24,136 nucleotides of DNA from JBOGWP01 sp050693875. Lineage in GTDB: Bacteria > Actinomycetota > CADDZG01 > JAHWKV01 > JBOGWP01. The notes under the pieces are model-generated. The model was not told the DNA's origin. It ran no database searches and saw only the letters and a program-made list of their open reading frames with translations. The stretch lies in NCBI GenBank assembly GCA_050693875.1, contig JBOGWP010000042.1, positions 1 through 24,136 of the forward strand, written 5' to 3'. This document shows positions 6,864-15,392 of this stretch, in pieces (the first letter of the stretch is position 1; the number at the start of each line of letters is the position of its first letter). The position numbers and the translations under genes were made by a program.

Positions 6864-8702
6864 ATGCACAGCGTGGTCTTGGCGGTGGATGGAGGCTGGG
6901 GCTGGGACAAGTGGATGTTCCTGGCCGCACCGCTCGGCTTTTACAGCGTCGTGGTGCTCGCCCTGCTCGGCGGGGGACGCACCGATGAGCGCAACCCCAT
7001 CAAGTTCTTCTTCGCGCAGATCTCCGACAGCCTGCACCGCCTGACCGGAATTCCCGGCTGGGCGATGGCCGGCGCCCTCTCGGGCCTGCTGATGCTGCTG
7101 ATTGGGGTCATCGGCTTCTACTGGGACGTCGCCTGGCACATCGACTTCGGCCGCGACAAGGAGCTCTTCACGCCGGCACACGTCATGATCCTCTTCGGTC
7201 TGGGCGGGCTCATCTATGCCGCCGGCATCGCCACCCTCTTCGCCACCATCGATCGCGCCGATGTGGGCTTCTCGATCCTCGGGCTGCGGATTCCCTGGTC
7301 GGCGCTGACGCTCGGGTTCATGGGGGCCGGCGCGGTTGCCGCATTCCCCCTCGACAACCTGTGGCACGCCGCCTACGGGCTCGACATAACGCTGTGGAGC
7401 CCGACGCACCTCCAGCTCGTGCTCGGCGGATCGCTGGGAACGCTGGCGATCATGCTGATGATCGCCGAAGCCCTACCGGGATCCCGCCCGACGGTCATGG
7501 GGAAGGTCGTCATGATCCTGGCCGCCGGCGCCGCGCTGACTGGCATGTCGACCGTCCAGGGGGAGTTCGACTACCGCGTCCCGCAGTTCCAGGTGCTCTA
7601 CCTCCCGATCCTGATCGCCGCCGCGGCGGGGTTCACGCTCACCTTCACCCGGATCGCCCTGGGACGCGGGGGAGCCCTCTGGGCGGTGGGCTTCTACCTC
7701 GTGCTGCGACTGAGCATGGTGTGGGCAGTCGCCGGAGGCCTCAACCACACCGTCCCGCACTTCCCGCTGTACCTGGCGAGCGCGCTGATCGTCGAGGGGG
7801 TCGCGGCCGTGATCGGCACGGATCGCCGGCTGCGCTTCGCACTCGCCTCGGGGTTGCTGGTCGGCTCGGTCGGACTTGCGCTCGAGCTCCCGTGGGTGTC
7901 GTTCTTCTACCAGGCGCCGCCGGTGCCGGCGCTGCTGCCCAAGGTTGCCCTGCTCGGACCCATCACGGCGATCGCGGCCGCCATCCTCGGAACGGGGCTG
8001 GCGCGGGCCTTCTCCCAGGGCGAGGAGCGGATCCCGGTCGGCGGGTTGGCCCTTGCCGGGGTCGTGCTGCTTGCCGCATTCGCCTACCCGCTCCCCCGAC
8101 GTGAGGGCAACGTCCAGGCCGTGGTCAGGCTGCAGCGAGCCGGCGACATGGCCCGCGTGGACGTCCAGCTCGATCCGCCTGACGCGGCCCGGAATGCGAT
8201 TGTCTTCGGTATCGGCTCCTGGCAGGGCGGCGGGACGGTGCGGAGCTCGCTCAAGGAAGTCGGTCCGGGGCACTACGTCTCGACCGGGCTCCTCCCGGTG
8301 ACGGGGCGCTGGAAGACGCTCATCGGGCTCAACCGCGGCGATGAGGTGATGGCTGCCCCCGTCTATATGCCTGCCGACCCGGAGATCAGCGCGACAGCCG
8401 TCCCCGCGGTTCCCGAGCGGCGCGTGACCTTCGTTCGCAACACGAAGCTCCTCCTGCGGGAGGCGCACGACGGCCCGGGCTGGCCCGCCGCTGTCGTCTA
8501 CACGGGGTGGGCGACGTTCACCGCCATCTGGGTCGGGCTGCTGGCCTTCACCGCAACCCGCATCGACACCAGCGGACGCCGGCAGGATGCGGTTCCGCCG
8601 CAGCCGTTCATCCCGACGCCGGTGGGCGTGGGTGCACCGGCGGAGTGGAGTCCCGGCGGCTGGCATGCCTCGAGCGACTGGCACGCCCCGAACGCCGGGT
8701 AG
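6864..8702 (+). CDS. Polytopic membrane protein with duplicated His/Trp/Asp motif and C-terminal outside domain
   Basis: 612 residues; ATG at 6864 preceded by GAGGAGG (6852-6858). I do not recognise a named family. Residues 1-410 contain about 9-10 hydrophobic segments (near 17-37, 65-87, 104-126, 146-162, 184-204, 212-228, 244-262, 270-292, 300-317, 325-343, 361-380, 393-410). Two loops carry the same pattern, D-x2-W-H-x3-G-x-D-x2-L-x-[ST]-P-x-H, at 88-106 and 164-182, exactly 76 residues apart. A further His pair is at 295 and 299. Residues 413-520 look like a soluble beta domain similar in feel to YtkA/FixH-like domains. A last hydrophobic segment (541-563) and a short Pro-rich tail follow. 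The conserved His/Asp pairs suggest metal or haem binding. Expression is probably controlled by the divergent MerR protein. The gene ends 4 bases before the convergent Usp-Rieske-reductase gene. Confidence 0.75.
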   Translation: MHSVVLAVDGGWGWDKWMFLAAPLGFYSVVVLALLGGGRTDERNPIKFFFAQISDSLHRLTGIPGWAMAGALSGLLMLLIGVIGFYWDVAWHIDFGRDKELFTPAHVMILFGLGGLIYAAGIATLFATIDRADVGFSILGLRIPWSALTLGFMGAGAVAAFPLDNLWHAAYGLDITLWSPTHLQLVLGGSLGTLAIMLMIAEALPGSRPTVMGKVVMILAAGAALTGMSTVQGEFDYRVPQFQVLYLPILIAAAAGFTLTFTRIALGRGGALWAVGFYLVLRLSMVWAVAGGLNHTVPHFPLYLASALIVEGVAAVIGTDRRLRFALASGLLVGSVGLALELPWVSFFYQAPPVPALLPKVALLGPITAIAAAILGTGLARAFSQGEERIPVGGLALAGVVLLAAFAYPLPRREGNVQAVVRLQRAGDMARVDVQLDPPDAARNAIVFGIGSWQGGGTVRSSLKEVGPGHYVSTGLLPVTGRWKTLIGLNRGDEVMAAPVYMPADPEISATAVPAVPERRVTFVRNTKLLLREAHDGPGWPAAVVYTGWATFTAIWVGLLAFTATRIDTSGRRQDAVPPQPFIPTPVGVGAPAEWSPGGWHASSDWHAPNAG

Positions 8703-8706
8703 CCAC

Positions 8707-11061
8707 TCAGGCCATCGAGGAGGCGAGTTCGACCGCGGGATCGCGGAGCCGGGCAAGGTCGGCCCGGCCGCCCGCCCTGATGAGGGAGGTGGCGGCGTCG
8801 ACCTCGCCCGGCCGGTCGAGGGCGGCAGCCGCGGTCACGACCGCGTCCTGCACGTAAAGCACGACCAGGCCCCCGTCGCCGTGGTCGCCGCGGACGATCA
8901 GCTCGTCCCAGCCGGTGTGGTGCCCGGTGTACTGGAGGCTGTGGTCGTACTGGTCGGACCAGAACCAGGGGATGTGGTCGTAGGCTGAGCCCTTCCCCAG
9001 CATGTTGCGCGCGGCCGCCGTCCCATGGCGGCGCGCATGCTGCCAGTGCTCGGTCCTGATCAGGGGGCCGAGCCCGCGATACGGGTATGCAGCGACGTCG
9101 CCCGCAGCGTAGACGTGGGGAACGCTGGTCCGGGTCAGCTCGTCGACGACGATGCCGCCCTGCTCCACTCGGAGCCCGGTGCCGCGGACCAGATCGGTCA
9201 CCGCCCGCACGCCAAGACCGACGACGGCGAAGTCGCACGCGACGCGCCGCCCCTGGCGGCTGGCGACCGCCTCCACCCGGCTGCTCCCTTCGAACGATGC
9301 CGGCCCGTCGCGGAAGATGGTCTCGACGCCCCGCTCGTGGTGGGCGGCTTCGATCCGCCCTGCCATCTCCGGGCCGAGGATCCGCTGCAACGGCCCCGCG
9401 TCGAGGTCGAACGCCACCACGTCGACCCCCCGCTGGCGCAGCGACGCCGCCACCTCGCACCCGATGAAGCCCATCCCCACGACCGCCGCACGCCGGCCGG
9501 GGGTGATCTCGGTCCGCAGGCGCTCGCAGTCCTCGACCGTGCGGAGGTCGTAGATCCCTTCGAGGTCGAGCCCGGGAATCGGTGGACGGCGGTTGCGGGA
9601 GCCGGTCGCGAGCAGCAGCTTGTCGTAGGGGACGCCCTGACCGCCGGCGATCAGGACCTCCCGCCGGTCGGGGTCGATCCGCACCACCGCCGAGCCGAGG
9701 CGGGTCTCGACCTCGTGGTCGCGGTACCAGGACGCCGGCTGAACCAACGCATCGGCGAACGGCGTCTCGCCGCGCAGGAACGTCTTCGAGAGCGGAGGCC
9801 GCTCATAAGGGAGATGCGGCTCGGCCCCGATCAGGACGACCTCGCCCTGGAAGCCCTCCTCACGCAGGGCGACTGCGGCGCTCCCACCGGTCAGGCCGGC
9901 CCCGACGATGACGTAGCGAGGCTGCGGGGCCTGCGGCCGGCCGCCGGACGGCACCCGAGGGGCTCCCGGGTCGTGCGTGGGGAGGCTCGCCGCCGCGGGA
10001 GGAGCCTCGACGGGGGCGGCCGGAGATGCCGGCCCGAGCGGGCGCGTCGCCGGCCCCTCGATCACGGTGCCGTCGATCGCGAACCGGGAGCCGTGGCAGG
10101 GACAGTCCCAGGTCTCGGCAACAGGGTTCCATCCCACCGTGCAGCCCATATGCGTGCAGCGAGCGAGCAGCGCGTGGACAGTGCCGGACTGGTCGCGATA
10201 GACGGCAAGCTTGCGCCCATCCGACTCCACGACCGCGCCACCGCCGGACGGGATGTCTTCGAGGGCCGCGCGCTCGCCCTGCGCGATCAGCACGTCGACC
10301 GGGGCATGGTGGGCGATGCGTGAGGATACCGAGCCCAGCAGCAGCCGCATCACCCGGGAGAGGCCGCGGTGGCCGACCACGACGAGATGAGTCCCGCCCG
10401 ACTCCGCCATCTGCACGATGGCCTCTGCCGGCTCCCCGATGAGGCGCTCCGTCTCCAGCGAGATCTGCGGCGGCGCGCTGCGGGCGGTGCGTTCGAGGAG
10501 GATGCCACCGACGAGCGGGTCGCCGGCATGGACGAGCGTGACCGAGGCCTCGAGGCGTCCCGCCAGGTCGTAGGCACGGCGCACGCCCTGCTCCGCGGCC
10601 GGCGAGCCGTCGGTGGCTACGAGGATCGACCGGTACTCTGGCGGGCGCGGGGCGGGGGCCGAGCCGTCGGGCGGGGTGGTGCGGACGATCAGCACGTCGC
10701 AGGGGGCCACCTGCGCAACGCGCTCGGCGACGGCGCCGAGGCGGAACCGTGAGGGATGCCCGAGTCCCTTGCTCCCGACGACGATGAGGTCGCAGCCGCG
10801 CTCCTCGGCGGTCTTCACGATGTGTGCCGCGGGCTCGTCCTCCTCGATCACGAACTCGGGCTCGAGGCCGAGGGCCCGGGCGGCGCGCACCGCGTCCTCG
10901 AGCACCTCCTGCGCCCGCTCCTGCGGCACGGCTCCCGGCCCGTAGGCGAAGCTCAGGACCACCTCCACCCCCAGCCGGGCGGCGAGCCGCAGCGCCACGT
11001 CCAGGGCCGCCTCCGCCGTCGGGGAGCCGTCGGAACCGGTGAGCATGCGTGCGTAGGCCAT
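8707..11061 (-). CDS. Four-module fusion: UspA-UspA-Rieske [2Fe-2S]-FAD/NAD(P) reductase
   Basis: 784 residues from the ATG at 11061 (AGGA 10 bases upstream). Residues 1-128 and 143-262 are two universal stress protein domains, each with the D-G-S-x-x-A start and a V-V-G-S/H-x-G-L ATP-loop. Residues 265-342 are a Rieske domain: C302-T-H304-x-x-C307 and C320-P-C322-H323-G-S. C302/H304/C320/H323 are the cluster ligands, and C307/C322 match the disulfide pair of high-potential (bc1-type) Rieske proteins. A Pro/Ala linker leads to a pyridine-nucleotide-disulfide oxidoreductase from 382: G-A-G-L-T-G-G (FAD), R-P-P-L-S-K, V-V-G-M-G-F-I-G (NAD(P)) and Y-A-A-G-D. A reductase C-terminal domain of the BphA4/AIF type follows (W-F-W-S-D-Q-Y). 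Rieske-reductase fusions like AIFM3 are known; the added tandem Usp part is unusual. It should be soluble and move electrons from NAD(P)H to the Rieske centre, with nucleotide or stress sensing by the Usp part. Partner oxygenase or cytochrome not seen. Confidence 0.9.
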   Translation of the reverse strand: MAYARMLTGSDGSPTAEAALDVALRLAARLGVEVVLSFAYGPGAVPQERAQEVLEDAVRAARALGLEPEFVIEEDEPAAHIVKTAEERGCDLIVVGSKGLGHPSRFRLGAVAERVAQVAPCDVLIVRTTPPDGSAPAPRPPEYRSILVATDGSPAAEQGVRRAYDLAGRLEASVTLVHAGDPLVGGILLERTARSAPPQISLETERLIGEPAEAIVQMAESGGTHLVVVGHRGLSRVMRLLLGSVSSRIAHHAPVDVLIAQGERAALEDIPSGGGAVVESDGRKLAVYRDQSGTVHALLARCTHMGCTVGWNPVAETWDCPCHGSRFAIDGTVIEGPATRPLGPASPAAPVEAPPAAASLPTHDPGAPRVPSGGRPQAPQPRYVIVGAGLTGGSAAVALREEGFQGEVVLIGAEPHLPYERPPLSKTFLRGETPFADALVQPASWYRDHEVETRLGSAVVRIDPDRREVLIAGGQGVPYDKLLLATGSRNRRPPIPGLDLEGIYDLRTVEDCERLRTEITPGRRAAVVGMGFIGCEVAASLRQRGVDVVAFDLDAGPLQRILGPEMAGRIEAAHHERGVETIFRDGPASFEGSSRVEAVASRQGRRVACDFAVVGLGVRAVTDLVRGTGLRVEQGGIVVDELTRTSVPHVYAAGDVAAYPYRGLGPLIRTEHWQHARRHGTAAARNMLGKGSAYDHIPWFWSDQYDHSLQYTGHHTGWDELIVRGDHGDGGLVVLYVQDAVVTAAAALDRPGEVDAATSLIRAGGRADLARLRDPAVELASSMA

Positions 11062-11186
11062 GAGTCTGGTTTCCTACCCTACCGAGCGCGCGCGCTCCCG
11101 CCCTCGGCCGAACGAGGCGTTGGTCCCTGTCCTCGTCGACCTCGCTGGATGGAACCAGGGCGGAGGAGGCAGCCGCCGGTACCCGT

Positions 11187-11501
11187 TTAGCCGTCGCGTT
11201 CCCGGGCTCGCCGCCAGGTCTCGACGGCTGCGGCGGCCACGTGCACGCAGAAGGCGCCGGCCTGCCCGTCGCGGCAGGTGCACGACCAGGCCAGCCCACC
11301 GGCCGACCGAAGCTCGACGTGAGCGTAGCCGACCCGAGCCGTCACGAGCATCGGTCCGACCTCCTCGAGGCGGACGCCCCCGCGCTCGGCTTCGTCGACA
11401 CCCGCCGACAGCACATGCGCCGGGGCCAGCCGGGATATCGATGCCTCGTCGACGAGCTCGGCCACGGCCCGCTCCGGGTTCCCCTCGCCGCCGGCTGACA
11501 T
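11187..11501 (-). CDS. Small SWIM zinc-finger protein
   Basis: 104 residues, ATG at 11501, only 4 bases after the stop of the HTH regulator gene, so the two form an operon. The C-terminal half carries W-S-C-T-C-R-D-G-x5-C-V-H-V-A, the C-x-C-x(n)-C-x-H zinc ligand pattern of SWIM domains, usually involved in DNA or protein binding. The N-terminal half (about 1-65) is acidic and helical with no recognised domain. In bacteria SWIM domains are often parts of larger helicases; a free-standing short form next to a regulator suggests an accessory or co-regulatory protein (inference). Confidence 0.75.
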   Translation of the reverse strand: MSAGGEGNPERAVAELVDEASISRLAPAHVLSAGVDEAERGGVRLEEVGPMLVTARVGYAHVELRSAGGLAWSCTCRDGQAGAFCVHVAAAAVETWRRARERDG

Positions 11502-11505
11502 GCGG

Positions 11506-12207
11506 TCAGACCGCGTCGACGACCACGCAGCAGCGACCGGGATCGGGCTCGAGCGCCGCCCCCACGCCGGGGATTCCGAGACCTCGCAGCAGACCCTCCA
11601 TGAACGACAGGTTCATCACCCTACACGTCAGGTCCTGATCGTTGAGCGAGAGAGCCCGGAAGGGACAATTGCGGAACACCATTCGAGGCCCGCTGTTCCG
11701 CGAGGGCTCGAACCCCTCGCGCTCGAGCACCTGGCCGGCGGCGTCGAGCAGGGCGGCCCGCCCCCGGCGCCGGCCGGCCAGAGCGCGGGCCTCCCCTCCG
11801 AGACGCTCTCCGAACTCCCCCGCCACGGACCGGATGGCCTCCTGCCCGCGGGAACCCCCCAGCCGCCGGAACGCCTCGCCGAGCACCTCCGCCGCCAGCC
11901 GATAGTTGCGGCCGGGCAGGCTCACCGCGATTTCGCGGGACGAGCGGCGATAGATCTTCGAGGGCCTGCCCGCTCCGGGGCCGCTGCGTCCAGTCAGCCT
12001 TCGGAACCCCGCCTCGAGCAACCCCTCGTGAACGAGCCGGTCGAGATGGTGGGCGGCAAGATCGCGCGAGATCCCCACGGCGCGAGCCGCCTCGTCGCGG
12101 CCGACCTCGTGATCCTGCGAGACCACGTAGTCGTAGAGGGCGCGCCGGACCGGTTCGGCCAGCACGGCGACGAGGTCGATCTGCTCGCCCAGGTCGATGG
12201 ATCCCAT
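11506..12207 (-). CDS. SufR-like / COG2345-type HTH regulator with C-terminal cysteine cluster
   Basis: 233 residues, ATG at 12207 with GAGGTGAT immediately upstream. The N-terminus is an ArsR/DeoR-like winged HTH (L-A-E-P-V-R-R-A-L-Y-D-Y, then A-R-A-V-G-I-S-R-D-L-A-A-H-H-L-D-R-L). The G-R-P-S-K-I-Y-R wing ends it near residue 90. The C-terminal part has N-C-P-F, then L-T-C, and a final G-R-C-C-V. This is the arrangement of cysteines seen in SufR and related regulators, where they bind an Fe-S cluster that senses iron or redox state. Fe-S sensing here is inferred from that pattern. It is transcribed with the SWIM protein. A -35/-10 pair with an inverted repeat precedes it, suggesting autoregulation. 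Confidence 0.8.
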   Translation of the reverse strand: MGSIDLGEQIDLVAVLAEPVRRALYDYVVSQDHEVGRDEAARAVGISRDLAAHHLDRLVHEGLLEAGFRRLTGRSGPGAGRPSKIYRRSSREIAVSLPGRNYRLAAEVLGEAFRRLGGSRGQEAIRSVAGEFGERLGGEARALAGRRRGRAALLDAAGQVLEREGFEPSRNSGPRMVFRNCPFRALSLNDQDLTCRVMNLSFMEGLLRGLGIPGVGAALEPDPGRCCVVVDAV

Positions 12208-12216
12208 ATCACCTCA

Positions 12217-12245
12217 ATTCTAGAGGGAATCACCGTTCCTGCTAA
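12217..12245 (-). promoter_or_regulatory. Promoter of the SufR-like/SWIM operon with inverted repeat in spacer
   Basis: On the minus strand TTAGCA (12245-12240) and TAGAAT (12222-12217) are 17 bases apart. The spacer contains GGAA-CGGTGA-TTCC (12239-12226), a possible operator. The -10 ends only 9 bases before the ATG at 12207, so transcripts from it would be nearly leaderless and might lose the GAGGTG ribosome site. Confidence 0.5.
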
Positions 12246-12257
12246 GGTACGGCCGGA

Positions 12258-12466
12258 TCACCCCTGGTCGATTCGGATCAGGTTGCCGCAGGTGTGTCGT
12301 CGAAAACGGCGAAGGTGATCGGCCCGGCCGGGTCGGGAGGGGTCGGAAACACCACGCCGAGGCTGCTCAACCGCTCGTACTCCTTCTCGACGTCGTCGGC
12401 GAAGAACGACGTCACGGGGATGCCCTGTGCATCGAGTTCTGAAACTCCCGGCCCCTTGACCTTCAT
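12258..12466 (-). pseudogene. Glyoxalase/VOC-family remnant
   Basis: From the ATG at 12466 (GGAGTGGAGG just upstream, 13 bases after the FAD-oxidase stop) the frame encodes a 62-residue product. It contains G-I-P-V-T-S-F-F-A-D-D-V-E-K-E-Y-E-R-L and P-I-T-F-A-V-F-D-D-T, typical of the second half of VOC (glyoxalase/bleomycin-resistance) proteins. After D-D-T the frame runs to an early stop at 12278. Removing two bases of the ACACAC run near 12296-12301 restores T-C-G-N-L-I-R-I-D, the expected family ending, with a stop at 12258. The first half of the domain is absent because the upstream DNA belongs to the FAD-oxidase gene. So it is N-terminally truncated and frameshifted. Function is probably lost. 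Confidence 0.7.
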
Positions 12467-12479
12467 GCCACCTCCACTC

Positions 12480-15389
12480 CTACGGGCGTCGATTCTCCTC
12501 ATGTCGCTCGGGTACAACCGGGAGTCCCATGCGGAGGACCTCGGCGAGATGCAGCGCGCGCCGCCCGGTCTCCTGCACGATCTGCTCCCGGCACGAGAAC
12601 CCGTCGGCGATCACCAGGGCATCCGGAGGCGTCTCCCGCACGCGCGGCAGGAGCACGCGCTCACCCGCGGCGACCGAGACCGCATGGTGCGCCGCCTCGA
12701 AGCCGAAGCCCCCCGCCATCCCGCAGCAGCCCGAGTCGAGCAGGTCGTAGTCGAGGCCGAGCCGGGAGAGGAGAGCCTCCTCCCCGCGCATCCCCATCAG
12801 GGCTCGCTGATGGCAGTGGGCGTGCACGATCGCGCGGCCCCCGAGCTCCCGCACGCCGAGCCCCCCGCCGTGAGCGGCGAGGAATTCCCCCAGCGTGAAC
12901 GATGCCTCGCGCAGGCGCCGCGCAGTGGGATCGTTCGGAAACAGGTTGCCCAGCTCGTCTCGGAACACCGCAAGGCAGGAAGGCTCGAGCCCGATTAGCG
13001 GCGTTCCCGCGTCGAGCGGAGATCGCAGCTCGCCCAGGACGCGCGCCAGCAGCCGGCGCGCCGCCGGCACCATCCCGTAGTCGTACAGGGGCCGCCCGCA
13101 GCACAGCGCACGGCCTGGGATCGACACCCGTAGCCCGGCGGCCTCCAGCACCTCGACCGCGGCGCGCCCGATCTGGGGCTGAAAGTAGTTCGTGAAGGTG
13201 TCGGGCCAGAGCAGGACCCCCGGGCCATCGGACCGCGGCTTGCCGCGACGGCGGAACCAGGCCGTGAACGACTCGCGGGCGAGGCGGGGGATTCGGCGCT
13301 CGGGCGCGATGCCGGCAGCGCGCTTGAGCGCCTGCCCCAGTAGCGGAGCCCCCGTGATCAGGTTGGCGAGCTCCGGCACCTTCGACCCGGCACGCGCCCA
13401 CCACGGCACCAGCCCCATGGCGTAGGCACTCCGAGGCCGAAGCCGGCCCCGGTAGTAGTGGGCGAGGAACTCGGCCTTGTAGGTGGCCATGTCGACGTTC
13501 GCCGGACACTCGGTCTTGCAGGCCTTGCACGCCAGGCAGAGGTCGAGAGCGGCGCGCACGCTCTCGTCGCGCCAGTCGTCGGTGGTCGGGCCCTGCTCGA
13601 GCATGTCGTAGAGGAGCCGGGCGCGCCCACGCGTCGAATGCATCTCCTCCCGGGTGACCATGAAGCTCGGGCACATCGTGCCGCCCGACAGCCGGCGGCA
13701 CTTGCCGATCCCCACGCAACGCAACGTGGCGCGGGTGACGCTTCCCCCATCGTCGGGGTAGGCAAAGTGCGTCGCGGGCCGGGGGCTTCGACCACCCACA
13801 CGGAGGCGCAGATCATCGTCGGAACGATGCGGGTCGACCACCTTGCCCGGGTTCATGCGTCCCGCCGGATCCCAGATGGACTTGAAGGACCGAAACGCCT
13901 CGACCAGCTCCGGGCCGAACATCTTCTCCAGGAACTCCGCTCTCGACTGGCCGTCGCCGTGCTCACCGGACAGCGAGCCGCCGTAGGAGACGACCAGGTC
14001 CACGGCCTGCTCCAGGAAGGATCTGCGGGCCCGGATCCCCTCCTCCGTGCCGAAGTCGAAGTCGATGCGGGTATGGATGCAGCCCTCCCCGAAGTGTCCG
14101 TAGAAGGCCCCGCTGAACCCGTGCCTGTCGAGCAGGCGCCTGAGGTCGCGCAGGTAGTCGCCGACCCGCTCCGGCGGCACGGCCGAGTCCTCCCACCCCT
14201 CCCAGCGCATCCCCTTGCCCGGCACGACTGCGGTCGCACCGACCGCCGACTCGCGAAGGTCCCAGACCTCCTGCGTCGCGCGACCCTCCTCGAAGAGCCG
14301 GGCCGTCGGCGGACGCTCGCGGCCCGCGAGCGACGCGACGGCGTCGCTGGCCCGGGCCTCGGCCTCGGCACGCGTGTCGGCCCCGAACTCGACGAGGAGC
14401 CACCCCCCTCCCTCGGGGAGCGTCTCGATCTCGGCGATGTGGAGCCCCCTCGACCGCATGTCGTCGATCAGCACGTCGTCGAACCCCTCGAGGCCGATCG
14501 GGGCGTGGCCGAGAAGGGCCGGCGCGGCGTCGGCGGCGGTGGCGACGTCGCCGAATCCGAGGGCCACCAGCGCGCGCCGTGGGGGGCTCGGGACGAGGCG
14601 AAGCGTTGCTTCGAGGACCGTGACGCAGGTCCCCTCGGTGCCGGTGAGCGCGCGGGCGACGTGGAAGCCGTTCTCGGGCAGCAGCTCGTCGAGGTTGTAT
14701 CCCGACACCCGCCGCGGGATCCTCGGGTAGCGGGCCCGGATCGCGTCGCCGTACCGGTCGCGCAGCGCGGCGAGGCCGGCATAGATCGCTCCTCGCCTCC
14801 CCCCTGCGCCAATTGCAGCCCCGAGCTCGTCGTCCGAGGTGGGCCCGAGGTCGAGGCGGGCGCCGTCGTAAGCCAGAACCGACAGCCGTTCGACGTTGTC
14901 CGAGGTTCGGCCGGACATGAGCGAGTGCACCCCGCAGGCGTTGTTGCCGACCATTCCTCCGAGGGTGCAGTACCCGTGCGTCGATGGATCGGGGCCGAAG
15001 GTGAGTTCGTGCCGCTCGGCGGCGGCACGAAGATCGTCGAGGACGACTCCGGGCTCGACCCGGGCGAGCCTGCGATCCGGATCGATCTCGATGATGCGGT
15101 CGAGATGCCGGGTGAAGTCCAGGACGACCGCGACATTGGCGCACTGCCCGGCGAGACTCGTGCCTGCGCCTCGGGGCAGGAGTGGCACCGCGTACTCCCG
15201 GCACACCTCGACCGCGGCGACGACGTCCTCGGTGTCGCGCGGGATCACGACACCGATGGGAACCTGGCGGTAGATGGCCCCGGCCGTCGCATAGAGGCCG
15301 CGGGTCGCGTCGTCGAAACGGACCTCACCGCGCACGCGCCGCCGGAGGGCCCCGGCAAGGTCCCGCCCGGTCACGCCCGCGGGGGACAA
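12480..15389 (-). CDS. FAD-linked 2-hydroxyacid oxidase fused to Fe-S/CCG-domain protein (GlcD-GlcF / D-lactate dehydrogenase type)
   Basis: 969 residues. Residues ~45-270 are a PCMH/FAD_binding_4 domain (P-R-G-A-G-T-S-L-A-G at 72-81; G-N-N-A-C-G-V-H-S at 148). Residues ~275-520 are FAD-oxidase C (G-E-H-G-D-G at 475). From ~555 come two ferredoxin-like clusters (C558, C564, C573-P; then C618-x2-C621-x2-C624-x3-C628-P), followed by CCG repeats (C-C-G-R-P-L-Y, H-C-H-Q-R, S-G-C-C-G-M-A-G-G-F-G). This is the single-chain form of glycolate oxidase or quinone-linked D-lactate dehydrogenase: it oxidises a D-2-hydroxy acid to the 2-oxo acid and passes electrons through Fe-S clusters to the membrane chain. 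The TTG start at 15389 lies 3 bases after the stop of the adjacent 2-hydroxyacid dehydrogenase; GTG at 15374 is an alternative. The exact substrate (lactate, glycolate, 2-hydroxyglutarate) is not decided by sequence. Confidence 0.9.
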   Translation of the reverse strand: MSPAGVTGRDLAGALRRRVRGEVRFDDATRGLYATAGAIYRQVPIGVVIPRDTEDVVAAVEVCREYAVPLLPRGAGTSLAGQCANVAVVLDFTRHLDRIIEIDPDRRLARVEPGVVLDDLRAAAERHELTFGPDPSTHGYCTLGGMVGNNACGVHSLMSGRTSDNVERLSVLAYDGARLDLGPTSDDELGAAIGAGGRRGAIYAGLAALRDRYGDAIRARYPRIPRRVSGYNLDELLPENGFHVARALTGTEGTCVTVLEATLRLVPSPPRRALVALGFGDVATAADAAPALLGHAPIGLEGFDDVLIDDMRSRGLHIAEIETLPEGGGWLLVEFGADTRAEAEARASDAVASLAGRERPPTARLFEEGRATQEVWDLRESAVGATAVVPGKGMRWEGWEDSAVPPERVGDYLRDLRRLLDRHGFSGAFYGHFGEGCIHTRIDFDFGTEEGIRARRSFLEQAVDLVVSYGGSLSGEHGDGQSRAEFLEKMFGPELVEAFRSFKSIWDPAGRMNPGKVVDPHRSDDDLRLRVGGRSPRPATHFAYPDDGGSVTRATLRCVGIGKCRRLSGGTMCPSFMVTREEMHSTRGRARLLYDMLEQGPTTDDWRDESVRAALDLCLACKACKTECPANVDMATYKAEFLAHYYRGRLRPRSAYAMGLVPWWARAGSKVPELANLITGAPLLGQALKRAAGIAPERRIPRLARESFTAWFRRRGKPRSDGPGVLLWPDTFTNYFQPQIGRAAVEVLEAAGLRVSIPGRALCCGRPLYDYGMVPAARRLLARVLGELRSPLDAGTPLIGLEPSCLAVFRDELGNLFPNDPTARRLREASFTLGEFLAAHGGGLGVRELGGRAIVHAHCHQRALMGMRGEEALLSRLGLDYDLLDSGCCGMAGGFGFEAAHHAVSVAAGERVLLPRVRETPPDALVIADGFSCREQIVQETGRRALHLAEVLRMGLPVVPERHEENRRP

Positions 15390-15392
15390 CGG

